DNA of 64,000 nt from Chiua virens (lineage: Eukaryota > Basidiomycota > Agaricomycetes > Boletales > Boletaceae). Of this stretch, positions 31,764-44,701 are shown piece after piece (position 1 is the stretch's first letter; each line of letters begins with the position of its first letter). Where the stretch lies: the NCBI GenBank assembly GCA_019787685.1, contig JAHNUO010000023.1, forward strand, positions 124,001 to 188,000, read 5' to 3'. A program made the position numbers and the translations under genes. The notes beneath the pieces are model-generated. The model saw only the letters and a program-made list of their open reading frames with translations, did no database searches and was not told the origin of the DNA.

Positions 31764-34700
31764 TTGCTCGCGGTTACCACCAAGGACGACGACTACAGAG
31801 CGTTCTTGTATTCTATCGACGACGAAGAAATAGTCGAGGGAGGCAAAAGTGACAACGATGTTCTGGGTAACATCGACGAAAAGCAGCTATCTACAGAACT
31901 TGAAACTGCTATGGTGCTCGTTCGAGCAAGTTCACCGGCACGCGATGAAAGGGAGAACGATGGTGAGAAGCGGCTCGAATCGTGTCTGACAAAATCAGCG
32001 TCGATGACGCAGTGCAGTAGGTTTGTTGACTTGTATCACACTCGTTATTCTCACCTCAACCCCACGACATTCTAGAGTGTTTACTGAAAGTGCGCGACAT
32101 GCACCCAGTGCGTTTGCGTTCCTGGAACTTTTAAATTGGCATTTGGATTCTCGGGATGCAAGAGGAAACAGAAAGAGATCGTTGAGGCCGCTATGTCAGG
32201 TGAGCAGCTCATCTAGGGTGTTGGGTGATCAAGTCTGTATGAAGACCTATAGGTTCAGACGTCTTCGTTCTTGCGGCAATCTCGCCCCGACATGCATGGG
32301 AAAGGTCCGTTTCCATTAGATGCCAAGTAATTCCTTTGTTTATCTAGAATCGTAAGAGTCTCTGCTTTCAAATCCTGGCTATTGCAGAGGACGTGAGTCA
32401 ACCCGCCGCGTGTCAACCCGCCGCGTGTCAAGGAAGTTAACTAATGCCTGCACACAAGTCTGGTGCCTCCATCGTTGTTTCTCCACTCCTTCATGAGAGG
32501 CATGGTGTTTGCATCCGTACATTCGACTCACGGATCGAGTAGCTCTCATGAAGAAACGTAACTATATCCCGATTTTTGCTTCATTTGCTATTGACATCGT
32601 AGCAGAAGTAGCCAGTCTTCATAGCAAAGGTATCCTTGCGGTCTCCCTGGCTTCTGAAACCGCCAAGGGAGAGAAAAATGAGGTAGGCATTCTCTTATGT
32701 TCTGTGAAATGAAGAAAATAGCATCTGCCAGGTCATGAAAGACCCATTATCTAAGCGACCGAAGAATTGTCTATTTTACAGCTAGTTCATTTGCCATTTC
32801 GTATGGTGGTAGCTCTGACATTCTTCCTCTTAGCGACCCCCGAGAACTTTTGCACACCGGGTTTCATGCGCACGCTCGCCGCTGTTTACAACAGCGGTCA
32901 ACTGAGTAGGCTTGTTATCAACGAGGTATGATTTCTTACGGAGTGTCATGCAACTGATCTAGACATCTCTACAGGCACACTGTATCTCTGTGAGCTCACT
33001 TTCCGCGTATGATAATCGCCCCATTCATCCTGAAATAGGAATGGGGCCATGACTTTAGAGAGTACCGCAAACTTGGTACTTTCCGCGACCGTTTCCCAGG
33101 CGTCCCTATCATGGCTTTAACGGCGACAGGTACTAAAAAGTGATTGACGATTTGTTCAGCTGTCTTTCGGATTCTTACCTTGCGACAGTGTTCAGCGAGA
33201 TATCATCCGAAGTCTCAAGATGGCGGACAGACTTTTTACAGCCGTCCATCCATTAATCGTGCAAACTTGTTCTACGAGGTTTGTCGATTAATTGTACGCT
33301 CTTAGCTGACTGAATGTGTGCCTTTTAGGTGCGGTACAAGTCGGCGCCGGAGTCTATCTCTCTCATGCAAGACATTTTGAAGTTCATAAAAACGCTGCAT
33401 CGACGTCACAACCATCCATCCTCCAGTATTATATTGTCAGAAGCGGGGGATGCACGGTGAACTGTCGAAGTACCTCCGTGAAAAGGGGCTGAATGCTCGA
33501 CCATACCACCGAGGCATCAGGTGAGTGATGGAGCACCAAACAGGCAGGTATTGCAAATGACGTTGGCGAACAAAGTTTGAAAACGCTGAACAAGACACTG
33601 AAGGAATGGGAGATCGGTGGGAACGGTGGGGGTGGTATCGACGTTGTGCGTCATGTCTGTCAGCGACTCCATTCTCCAGCGGTTCATACTTCGTCGCAAG
33701 GTTTGCGCGACGATTGCTTTCAGGATGGGGATCGACAAGAGCGATGTTCGGTAAGCATCTCGTTTTCCTTGCTCAGTCGAGGTGTGCTGAAAGGTTTAGG
33801 TACATCACTCGCTATGATCTCCCGAAGAGCATGGAAGGTGATTGAATGTGAAGATTGTGACGGCCAACATCTAACAACTTCCAGGATGTTACCAAGAAAC
33901 AGGTTGGTCGCCCTTGAATGTATCTCCTCGAATTAATTAACCTGGCGTGATAGGTCGGGCAGGTCAAGATGGATTGGTGGGTTTGAAGATGTTCTTCCCG
34001 CACTGACCTGACCACTTCTCATTAGCCCTCTCGCTGCATCCTATGCTGCTGTAAAGCCGCACCGATCGTTGCACTTGCTATTCACTCATACTGAGGCAGC
34101 ACGTGGGGACGCCCTGTGACTTCGACGATTGGTCTCCAGCACGCACGCCCAGCGACAGAACGTAGCTTCGTCCAAGAACGCTCCCGATCCCAGTCAGAGG
34201 TCGATTGATAGCCTTGGAATGGTTCGTTTCTCAAGAATCACCTTTGATTGACACTACAATCTTTCCGCTTCCACAGCTTGTTAACCCTGCAGAGAACGTG
34301 TCGACGTGTCGGCGTGTTGTAAGCATTCCTTTTCTCCAAAAATGTGACGTGTTGACATGCACCCCAAGTCTATCTGTAGGTACTTCGGCGACATCATCAA
34401 TACGGCAGACGATCATGTCATGGTGAATATTTGCGACAAGATGTGCGACGTGCGTCCCATCCCCACTTGTCCTTTTTCGTTATTTTACATCGTACGTTCA
34501 CAAGCTCCCCAATGGAACACGACAGCGGAAAACGAACCTTTCCGAAGAAGACTATGCCGCCACTGCCATATCCAAGTCTGCTTGGAACCCTGGGTACGAG
34601 GACGCAGAATCCGACAAGCAGAAAGCCCAACCGCAAGCACAACGGACATCCATATCGGAAGGTGCCAAGGCCAACACACCGGACCCGGGTCAAAAGACGC

Positions 34701-35700
34701 TCTGGGACTGTCTGAACTCAGTGCCAGTTCAGGGATTTAAACGACCCAATGCGCACGGACGGGATAAATTGGTCTTGCCGCCAAATGCGAAAAAGGCCAA
34801 GGTGGAGCATATTAAGGACGATAAGACCAGCGTGGGCACCAACTCAAGTGGCAGCACGAGCAAGAGCATCAGCGCTGCTTATTCGAGTATGCCGCCTCCG
34901 CTGGGTAAGCTCGTTCGTAGGCGCATGGTCATCGTTGCTCACCAAGAACGGGACCAGTCACGACCCCGCAGTTCGGCCAACACGCTCAGGAAACCGTTCA
35001 AGACGCCGTTCAAGATGCCATTCAAACTGCCGAGTGAGAATCACGACCAGAGACGTGTTGTCTCCGCTCCGACCGTCCAGCATCCTAAACCCGACAAGGA
35101 CAACCAGGATGACGTCGAGATCGTCGAGGATCAGATCAAGTAAGAATCCCCTGCGTCGGACGACCAACGTAAGTCCAGACGACAGCGTCTCGCCCTGTGT
35201 TCACCGTGCGTTTTCAGTGGACACGGACATGGACACGACGAACCCCAAGGTTGACGTAGAAGTCAAAGCAAGCTTTTCGCATAAAGTGCCTGTGGGTGTA
35301 TCGTTGCTGGCACATTCAACGCTGACGTCTACACAGCTCGACACACGCATGCACGCGTTCACTGCGCTTCGAAAAACTCTGCATCGGGTGTTTTCCGTCG
35401 ACACGCCTTGTGTGGCGCCGCCTCAAGGGTGCACTGACAGACATTGAGGGGAGGTGCGTACGGTGCCGTGGGGCGCATTTAGTGCTGGCACGTTTACAGG
35501 ACATACGTGCTCGCAGAGGCGGCGAAGCGCGTCGAACATGCGGTTCATATCATGCGTGCGACACCTGAGGGTATGGGGAGCGTGTTGAGCAGAAACAGCG
35601 GGCGATGGTGTCATTGGTGGAGGGTCTGGATGACGGGAACGAGGACGTTGGAGAGGTGATGGAGGCGTTGAGATGGGGGTCGAATGGTGGCGTAAGCACG
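31764..35700 (+). pseudogene. RecQ-family DNA helicase, decayed
   Basis: RecQ helicases unwind recombination intermediates in the nucleus. Segments in order: possible N-terminal RHAPSAFAFLELLNWHLDS (about 32090); LATPENFCTPGFMRTLAAVY; RLVINEAHCIS then [96 protein letters not shown]; zinc-binding-like YFGDIINTADDHVMVNICDK with MCD; then a long tail TLWDCLNSVPVQGFKRPN to KLVLPPNAKKAKVEH. The DEAH box reads NEAH. One extra base near 33258 breaks SINRANLFYE, and another frame change lies near 33440. Motif I (Walker A) was not found. The tail to about 35143 is well preserved; beyond it only scattered matches (VEVKASFSHKVPVG, LDDGNEDVGEVMEALRWGS) remain. Confidence 0.75.
32386..32427 (+). repeat. 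Tandem direct repeat, 16-base unit, two copies
   Basis: CAACCCGCCGCGTGT occurs twice head to tail at about 32399 and 32415, within an intron-like part of the RecQ remnant. Confidence 0.8.
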
Positions 35701-35898
35701 GGGAGGGTGTACATTGGATGGCGAAGCTGCTTGAAAATGGAATGACTGCAGACGTGGCCTAAGATCAGCTTAGAGCACAACGCGTCTCCGAGTCACCATA
35801 TGCATCCCATCATACTCGGGGATAAGTAATGCACACATCTAACATCAATGATATAATCAAAAAAAGACAAGGAAAACATGCAAGACAACAGGACGATG

Positions 35899-37544
35899 CT
35901 ATATCACGTATGATTTGTGCTCTATACTACGCCCCACCCCTCGATCCGCACTAGCACCCGCACCGCTCAACGCATGCACATGCTTCAGTGCTGCCAACTC
36001 GGTCAATAACCGTGCATGTTCCATCAAGAGTGTGTTCGTCGTCGCTGTCGACCCAGCCGGCCCATGCGGTGTGCTCGGAAGCGTGCTCCTTCGTCCCATC
36101 GACGAGACAGGCACGGTTGCGTCCTTGACCGTGCCTCGCATGCTGGCAGGGTCGTGCCGATGGCGTGTTGTGTCACCCAGGCCATTTCTGCCCAGCCCAG
36201 ACTGACGCCGGGGTTTTGCGGGCATGCTCGTATTGCTGAGTGCCAAGAACGAGACGTCAAAGGGCACTTCCGAGTGGGAAGGGGAGGGCGGGGAGGGCGG
36301 GTGTGAGCGCAAGCGGTGTGTCGTGCGTGCAAGTGATGAGGGAGGTGCAAGACAGGACGTGGGTGCGCGGGTTGCCTGATCCGGAATGTGAGGGAGGTGT
36401 TGGCCGCAACGGCGGGTTGGAGCTGGTGAGCCCAACAGACCCAGTATGTGCGGAGTTGCATGGCGAGTGCCCCGGTGGAGAGAAAGCTGTGTTGGATACA
36501 CGTGACCGAGAGTGGGACTGAGAACGGGAAGCAGAAAACTGGCTGAGCTTGGTAGCGGTGTCGACGGGCTCGATCCAGCCCGAGAGTCGGATACAACAGG
36601 GGGTTGGTGTTGGGGGTACATAAAGATCGTCATCATCAACATGAACCTTGTATTCGTGCGACATGGATGGATCGAATGACGATGAAGGACCTGCGAGTGA
36701 GCGGATATACGAGGGTCCTCTAGATTGTGTATACACCACGAATGAAAGGTAGGCGGCTGATCGTCGTCTTCCTCTGCATCGTGCATGATGTGAAGGGGGT
36801 CAATCTACACGGTGTCCTGCGACACTTCGAGATCGTCAGGACCGTCATGCACGTTGGATACGCTGGTACGTGAAGAGACACTTCGTATGTGGATGGAGAG
36901 GTCTGTACCTGTCGTAGTGGACGCGGAGAGGGAGGGTTCTGGGGAGTGTACAAGAGGATGACGGGGAAAGTCTGTGGTGTGACAATGTTGAAACGTCTAC
37001 GTTGATGCCAGGATCTCGATGGTCAATGGAGAAGCAAGTTGGGCGATGTGGGATGCGTAGTTTGATCCGGAGAAGGCCGGAGAAGAAGAGACGCGGAAAC
37101 ATCGGTAGTGTGGTCATTGCCTTCGCCATGCGAGTGGTGATTGGAGTACAAGGAACGGCGATGAGAGGAATGGTTTGAAGACTTGGTGCAGGGTAAGATG
37201 CCCTTTCGGCGGGCGAGCCAGCAGAAATGTTCACCGACAAAGATGGTTTCATGCCAGCCTCCATCGGCAAGTCATTCTGGATCGACCTCACCGAGCCCGA
37301 TTTCATCGACCCAACCGTCGACGCTCACACCGCCTGCGCTGGCGAGAATGGAGTCGTCTACACTGAGAGATGATGCGGAACCGCCACGAAGGACATCGCA
37401 CTCGAGAACGCTGAGAAGGACGAGCATAGCGCGTGATTTTGCGTCTCTTGTGCGTGACTGACGGATGGATTGTGGGATGGGGAGACGGGCGTTGATAAGA
37501 GACTCGAAGAAGGCGAAAAGAAGGGACGGAGTGAGGCCTGTCAC
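35899..37544 (-). pseudogene. Remnants of a serine/proline-rich protein of unknown family
   Basis: The upstream segment starting at 37544 reads GLTPSLLFAFFESLINARLP, then RDAKSRAMLVLLSVLECDVL, helical and protein-like. A downstream block includes YEVSLHVPAYP, SMSHEYKVHVDDDDLYVPPT and a long Ser/Pro-rich region. The end reads TVKDATVPVSSMGRRSTLPS and LLMEHARLLTELAALKHVHA before a stop at 35899. These parts lie in different frames, and I could not connect them all by good introns. Possibly one decayed gene convergent with the RecQ remnant. The family is not recognised. Confidence 0.4.
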
Positions 37545-37545
37545 A

Positions 37546-38222
37546 CAGCGTAAAACGATGAAATGTTCCTAGTGGATAATTTGCCTAAATTTGACATTAT
37601 TTGCACATTACCTCGCAATACACCCGACAGTAACTCGTCCAGGAGCATTTCCATGTAGTTTCACATTCCCCCACAATAACCAAGAGAGTTATTTTGATAT
37701 CTTGCACGTGAACAGACACGTCCGCGATTTGTGCTAAGTCCTGCTCGTTATCGGGGATCGCACACAACCATGCCTCGTGCCCTTGCGGAGCCCCGGTTTC
37801 AATGTCGCTGCGCGCAGTACGCGATTGCGGACGAAGCGGCGGATTGCATCTGCAATCACAGTCGCTAGCAAAACTAGGGCCGTAAGCTGGGTAGCGGAAG
37901 CGGAAGCCTCCATATGGACCGCTGACAGAGTGGATAGCGTCCACCAATCTCCACAAATACTAGTTTATATTTATCCGGACAGCCAGTAACTTCGTCACGT
38001 CACGAGGGGTGAGGGGTGTAGGTAGGTGTAGCTGAGTGACTCGATCGTCGTCTCATCGTGACGAACGCCGTGCTGCTGGGCAGTTCAACCTTCGCCTAAA
38101 TATTTGTTGGGTTATATATGGGATACTCGGACTCGGATACTCGGAAAGTTTAACTCCCGGAGCTGATCTCAAACTTGGTTCCGATTCGGAATTCGCTTCA
38201 CTTCGAACTACCACAATCACCA
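37546..38222. other. Intergenic, upstream of the zinc-cluster gene
   Basis: No coding evidence. The stretch just before 38223 includes pyrimidine-rich and TATATATGG-like sequence at about 38113 that could serve as core promoter. Confidence 0.4.
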
Positions 38223-39412
38223 TGAGCCAGAACAATAAAGTAGACCCAGTGGTTTTATCAGCCACTGCAAAAGTACAGGCCGCTCTCGATCTAGTTCCAC
38301 GACTAATTGGAGACCGAAATATCTGGGCTCCCTGGTTACGCGATCACCTGTACAACGAACTGGTAAGCGTTTAGCATCATATATCCTGATGCTACCCTCA
38401 CTTTGTTACTCTCGAGACCAGTGTTCGTGACCCCGATTCGTCCCATCCACACTCCACGCTTTTGGGAAGCCTGGAGAGGGTGCTATACGACCACCTGACG
38501 AGTGGCTCAGACGAAGCTTTAGACTTTCAGGGTGTGCGTTCTGACGATCCCGAAGTTACCGGCCCCTGCTACGTGGACTTACCTCGAGATACCCTCCCTG
38601 AGCTCGAAGGAACAGATTTCTGGTGGCATGACTTGCCGGAATCGGGTGAGCGTTTCCCTTGAGGTCGCTTTACGTCCTACTTATTCTAGATCTTTCAGTT
38701 TCCGTGAAAGATCCATACCCAGGCCCTGCCAGGTCATCTGTAGGCTTTGATGAACGTGACGAAACTTCTTCGACGGACACCCGTCCCAGCCGGGCTACAG
38801 CTGCTGAAAAGGGAAAGAAACGAGCGACATCAGCAGACTTAGCGAAAGACGTTAAGCGAAAGCGAGTTCATCTTATAGTCCCAAGAGAAGATTCTGTCTC
38901 ATCCAAATTAGAGACGCCTGACGAGGGGACCGAATGGAATAGCCACCAGAACCATGGAAATACCGATCCTTTACGGGTAAGTACAGCTGGATTTCGATGC
39001 TTCCTCGACCAACTTAATTTTGTCAGGTTTGTGACTCATGCAAACAAACTGGTTCGGCTTGCAAGTGGCCCGATACCAATCCATCCGGGCCTAAAAATCA
39101 AAAGCAGGCGTGTGACCGTTGTCGTGTCCAGAAGCTCAAATGTCATATTCAAGGCGAGTCTGCTCGACAATAAATTCACATTTCACACAATTTATATTCA
39201 CAGACGTGTGGTTCATTCGCAGTGAACGAGGAAAGGCGGCACAGACCAAGAGTTCCCTCCTGCAAGTCAAGGGGAACGAGTTGAGGGAAATAGTCGACGG
39301 TTTATGGTCCCGTGTGGAAGCTATGGAGTCCGCACATAAAGACGAAAGGGAGAGCATGTTAAAGAGAATCGCGACGCTGGAGCTCCAAGTGAAGAGGATG
39401 AAACGTAGATGA
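38223..39412 (+). CDS. Zinc-cluster coiled-coil protein of the local family
   Basis: Five exons: 38223-38362, 38417-38645, 38690-38976, 39027-39153, 39204-39412. The N-terminus MSQNNKVDPVVLSATAKVQA leads to ALDLVPRLIG and WAPWLRDHLYNEL. The second block is HPHSTLLGSLERVLYDHLTS then DDPEVTGPCYVDLPRDTLPE with DFWW. Exon 3 is basic (KGKKRATSADLAKDVKRKRV), probably a nuclear localisation signal. Exon 4 carries six cysteines, VCDSCKQTGSAC, a 16-residue loop, then ACDRCRVQKLKC: spacing C-x2-C-x6-C-x16-C-x2-C-x6-C, a Zn2Cys6-like cluster with an extended loop. Exon 5 is a coiled coil (LREIVDGLWSRVEAMESAHK). The last intron starts GC (GCGAGT), a GC-AG intron. Probably a nuclear DNA-binding protein, with the cluster unusually placed after the N-terminal domains. 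Confidence 0.75.
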
Positions 39413-42100
39413 TTGGGAAAAGCTATTGTACGTCAGTTTTAAAGGGATAAAAGTATGCAGATATTGCAAGTTTTAGAACATTAATGGTGGGGTGATACCA
39501 CCCTGTTGTACCTATCTCTAGTCGCGTTTTCATTCCATCAACGTGCAAACAAAAGACATTTTCTGAGGTTTGGTGTTTAACGGCTACCAGTGGCTTGCAT
39601 CACAAGTGCCTTACTGGATTGTTCCTTTTGCAATTGGTGCGTTTCTGCGCGTTTCCACGTCTCTTATATCTAACTACCACCAACATACGGCACGTACACT
39701 GGAGCGAAGCGTTATGATGTAGGGCAGAATATAAACGACAGGCTGTCTACTCTGTTCTCAGAGGTGCCATCCGATGATTTATGGAGGAGATCTAGTCCCT
39801 CAACCAGCCGAAACCACGCATCGTCCATGCTTCTCCCAATACCTTTGGTTCCTGGTCTCTTGCCTCGCATACTTCCCTCTCGTCGAACATACCGAACCAT
39901 ATGATCCAATTACGGGGTCAGGTGAACCTTCGCACTGTTTCCCTGAATGCCTTAGAGTATTCCGATCGGAACAGGGCCCAACGAGTCGCCCAGGAACGCA
40001 GCCCGGAAAACCTGGGATCCTTGGCTTATGATTGAGGTCACGGAAAAGTCAAAGGCGATGCTTTCGTCGTGTAGTCATCGGCATAACCCCGTACACGTTT
40101 AATCCTTTGAATTTCAATATCTTTTGAACGACCTCAAGATGTGCAACGTAGTTGTACAGAAAGGTGTCATATATATTATATGCTTGCATAGTGGAGAAAC
40201 AAGAAATACACAAGTAAACTGAAACCTCTTGAAGGAAATAGTGCATGCAGAACGGAAACAGTCGAAAAAGTCAACAGAAGGGAACGTGGACCTGAATGAG
40301 ATAATTAAGTAGTACACCCCCATTCCTTATCCTTCGGGTCCACTTATGGCTCGCTGTCCGCTGCAGCATCGAGAGGCCACACCTCCCTGATAAACATCAA
40401 GTAGTCCCGTGATGCCACAAATCAGAAAAACATGCGTGGATTCTCAAAAATCAGGAAAGCAAACTGCGCAGCGTGAGCGACGGGACTGGGGAATAGCACG
40501 GGGTAATTGCTAACGGCCGACGACGAACCGTAGTAACCTCCATAGCCTGCAGGACGCCTGACATGAAATCGTCTTGAATAGGATGAAATGAGAGGACATA
40601 CCAACAGAGTACGTTTGATGTGGTGCAAGTTCGAACATGCCATCAAGACCAGGCTCTCACGTTGAACGAAGACGTTGCCCCATGATTAATCATATTCCTC
40701 GACGACGCGGTGTGCCTTGTTTTTACCCCAGAGATTGAACGCAATGAGTGCAACGCCAGAAATCCAACCATCAAAGCGCCGGTCACAACGAGTTCTCAAT
40801 ATTAAGACTGGTACTTACCACATCACATGAACAGTAAACGGAAGTCTCTCAGGAACCCGGAGCACGAAAACGCAGACATGCAATACGCGAAGAAATCACT
40901 GTAAATACCCCAGTGATCAGCGCCACGTCTACGACGTCAAATGCACACGCACTTTAAGAGAATAACATCGACTAGCTGTCTGAACCAAAGCCATCGACAA
41001 GTGTTGTACTCAAGTGGAGCCTCCTAAAAGTGGACCATCAGTACAGGATCAATGCCCATCACCACTCTACGCACATCTAACGAATAATCCTCGCCCATCT
41101 TAAGAGCAAGCTAATCCCGAATCCAGTGCCTCATCGTCGGCTTCCGCTCCTGGTCCAACCTAGTCGCTGTGCCTCCCTCATGACTCAATTTTTCTTGCTC
41201 TACTCCGTCAAGACCTACCCCAACCAGGCAGCATACACCGCCCACCAGAACGCAAGCCAAAAGCTTGAAGAGCACCCTCGCAATTGGCTGAGGTGGCTAG
41301 ATGTAGGACAAAACCATTTGCGGATCATGCTGGGACAGGCTGAGCACGTCGAAGTGACTTTTCGAGTAACCAGGTAGAAGAGCGTGAGGGCATCGCCGAG
41401 TGGTATGGAACTCGAAACACTACGGGACGGAAGTGCTAAGCGACCCAGTCAGCCTGAACCGAACGGTTGCGTAACCGGTGTCACTCCCCGGGCTCCGACC
41501 TTCGGAGACGCGTTAGTTTGAGCCCGTGCATTCCGATCGCTTCCGTGGCTGGGAGGAGAGAGGGGGTAATGAGGGGGTATGACTTAGGTACCGGATAGCT
41601 TAGCTTAGTGAGGTGGGTGAAGCCCGAAGCACTGCCACGACAAGGGAGTCGAGGTCTGTGGGTTGGGTTGGGCCCAAGCAGATGCAAGGCTGTTCTAGAG
41701 CAGAGCGCAACGGACGAGTGAGAGGGGGAGCAAGGGTGTTGCTCTGCGACTGAGAGTGGTGGGTAGGTGCAAGAAAGCGAGAGGAGAAGCAGCGTTCGGG
41801 GGCTGCCGGCGCCGCTGGGCAGAAGTGACTCGGAAGTGGTAGGAGAGAACGGGACGTGCCATTTCGCTTATGTCATGCATGGTCTAAAATCTATGCAACC
41901 TCGTGACCTCGGGAGCGTAGAATCGACGGCTTTGAGAAGAACTATGAGAGAACTGGAGGATACCGGGAACGTACGTACTTGCTGTCACGTCACGTTCATA
42001 CTAGTAAAACTTCCTACCCACACATTGTGAAAGCATGTCTGCCTGGGACGCATTCGACACCTGTTGTTTCACCCCCTGGTATATTTCAATCCTCCAGCGT
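39413..42100. other. Gene-poor stretch of 2.7 kb
   Basis: No gene I can support. A minus-strand frame at 40422-40646 (FVRRPAGYGGYYG-like, then VAHAAQFAFLIFEN) with hydrophobic upstream pieces up to about 40960 might be a remnant of a multi-pass membrane protein. The evidence is too thin to call. Confidence 0.4.
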
Positions 42101-42124
42101 ACCCTATTTCCATGTAAAACAAAA

Positions 42125-44701
42125 ATGGAAATAAAAGAGTGGGAAGAAAGTGTTACAGATCTTTTCTGTAACAGTGAGGAGGTGGTAAGCGTTTCTGACC
42201 TTTTCAAGTTCAGGAATCTGTACTACATGCTCACTTTATTTACTCTGATTCCAGTGTCAATCAGCCCAGACCTATCTTAGATCATGTGGAGTCCAGTTCG
42301 AAAATATGGATATGCATCGAACGGCTCTCGTCCTTTCCAACAAGCTCTTTTCAGAGATGATTAATGTCAATGAAAGAAAGCTGCCAAATCATATACATAC
42401 ACTAAATCTTCATGTGCAATTTGGGGTCAGTGTCATCTTCTTTTGATCTTATGGACATGGTTAGACTAATCAGTTCCCTCTTTAAGCAAACCACAAGAGA
42501 TGCTCCATTTCCTGTTGATGAAGACCACAATCTTGAATGCCAGGAACTGGTGGTGAAGCCTGGTTCTTGGGAATCCCGCATCTTGGATTGGACTTTGTCA
42601 CTGAAGACATTCTTTCAACAGAATCCTTGCAAAGTATGTGGGTTATTTATTGTATCTTGAGCACTATTGTGGTTATAACTGCTTGGATCCCTTCAGGAAA
42701 CAGAGAAGGCTGCAGTTCGTGTCCTTCGTGAGATGAGAGAAGTGGGAAAAAAACAGAATGGTCCTATGATGTCAAACATTTCTCGTCTGGTCAGTGCAGA
42801 ACCACAGTTTGTGAACCCATATATTTTTAACTCTGATAATCTACACCTATATTCAGAGTTGTGATCTGGCGGCTGTTATCCTCCAGGTTGCAGATCCTTC
42901 CATACAGATGTGCAAATTGTCAGAGTTTTTGACAGGGAGTTTCAGAAAACACCAGTGGAGAGAGGCATTGCTCCTATGTCTGGCCATGTTGACCCAGGGT
43001 TTTATCCTCAAAAATCCAGAACTCATCCAGGCAGAAATGAGCCATTCAATGGAGGGTTCAGAGGGCCAGGGCCAGTCACAAATTCCAGTGTGGCAGTTTC
43101 TTGACCTGATATCTCAACATGATATGATCCCAATGGCCATCAAGCCACACTCTATTTTTTTCCTTTCTTCAGAGCAGAATTTTGTAGGTGCATACCAGGA
43201 TTGGTTGTTCCATTCAGTATCCAGGATGGGGATGAAGGTGTGTGCATTGCTATTTCTTCTTCTCTTTGGTCATTTTATTTTATATTTTATTTCAAGTTTG
43301 GATCACAAGATGCCAGAAAAATGTTTCAGGCAATTTGCAGATTGACCCCACAGTCCTGGACTAAATGGGATTTATCTCCTGAAATGATGGAGTTTTTGGC
43401 TTTGAGTAAAACATTACGGGACAGTCGGAAAGCCTGGAAGACAGAGGCACACAGGAATAAGAACCTCAATCGTGTTCCCTGGGATGGATGTCAGGTTTGC
43501 AAGAACTTAGATGGCACAAAGCAGTGTGTGCAGTACCTTTTGGTACATGGATCCAAAATCAAGGACAAGGTTGAAAAGAAGTTGATAATTGCAGGAGATA
43601 ATGGGGGGATGGAATCACCAGTATGTTGGCTGATTCATGTTAAGCTCTAATGAAGACTTGTCATTATTTTTTAGATATCTTCTTTGACTGATAAATGTGT
43701 CCTGTTGAATGACTTGAATCTGGGGTACATTGAACTTGATCATGAAGTATATGATCGTTGTGGCCGGTTTGTTGTTCATTTGCTGAATGCTGACACAAAG
43801 GAAGAGGTTTGTTATCAACCTCAGGTTAATAAATGATGTAACATGAACTGATCATACATCAAACAGGTGGCCGGAGTGGTTTTCAACTTGCTGAATGATG
43901 CTGAGATGGTGAACTTGGAGGAGAACCAAGCTAGAATAAAGAGACTGACCTCCAAGTTGAAGCGCGGAAAATTGTTTTCTGATTTTTCTGGCTGGAAAGG
44001 ACTTAGAGGAGGAATGTATCCAGTTGGCTTTCGCCAGCCATCTGGAGGGCGTCCAGGAGATGGCTATGCTCCTTATCCTGCAACAGAGATTGTCAATCAG
44101 GAGGATGCCCGTATCCTTTTTGCCTATGCAATGGTTGGTCTCTGTTTTTTGGCAACAATCTTTGAAAACTTTACAGTCACTTTAAAAGGATATCGAGTGT
44201 ATTCTGGCCAAGATCGAGCCCCATGCGTCAACCTTGGTTGCGCAAATGCACAACCTTGGAAAAGAGGCCTGTGTTCTCGGCCATTATGGAGTCACTGCCT
44301 ATCACTGTTGGAATTACATTGCCCCACAGCATTTTGACAAGGACGCCACATGGACAGTGTCCTATCAGTTGTCCAAACAGGGTTGTATGGAAGACGAATT
44401 TAACTTTGCATTCTCTGAATGGGGAAAAGTATTGAAAACAGAACGTAACTGTGTCTGGTGAGTGTTCCCTCTAGTGTCCTGGTAGGTTTCAAGTTTTCAA
44501 GCTGGGACTAGGTGGTTTAGAGGTGAACACATGCATGGCACTGTGGCCCCTCGTGCTTCCACTTTGAGTCGTGGTGAAGTCCTTTCACAAGGAGTTGGAA
44601 TTACCATGCCTCAAAAAACATTGAGTATGGCAAAGCGGTACGTACAGGCACGATGGAGCTGGGAGGAATTGTGTAAATATTGGCTTGTGGATATGTCGTG
44701 A
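42125..44701 (+). CDS. 2-oxoglutarate/Fe(II) dioxygenase-like protein, TET/JBP-like
   Basis: A multi-exon gene, AT-richer than its neighbours, with no frame break seen. Order: MEIKEWEESVTDLFCNSEEV; HRTALVLSNKLFSEMINVNE; PFPVDEDHNLECQELVVKPG; ETEKAAVRVLREMREVGKK; helical ADPSIQMCKLSEFLTGSFRK; CQVCKNLDGTKQC; then GYIELDHEVYDRCGRFVVHL and VAGVVFNLLNDAEMVNLEEN. The catalytic part runs DGYAPYPATEIVNQEDARIL, then an exon with YHCWNYIAPQHFDKDATWTV (H-x-D), EFNFAFSEWGKVLKTERNC, and across a TG/G split codon WWFRGEHMHGTVAPR (distal His and Arg), ending at 44699-44701. The H-x-D...H...R order and acidic pocket spacing fit a double-stranded beta-helix dioxygenase. Fungal TET/JBP genes (5-methylcytosine oxidases) often travel with transposons. 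The start is uncertain. Confidence 0.5.

Noticed and set aside
35899..36786. A 295-codon intact gene
   Set aside because: Its N-terminal part reads through what look like other-frame coding pieces and probable introns; only the last 60 or so codons look like a genuine C-terminus.
40422..40960. Multi-pass membrane protein gene
   Set aside because: Only scattered hydrophobic pieces in different frames; not enough to assign a family or even a coding strand.
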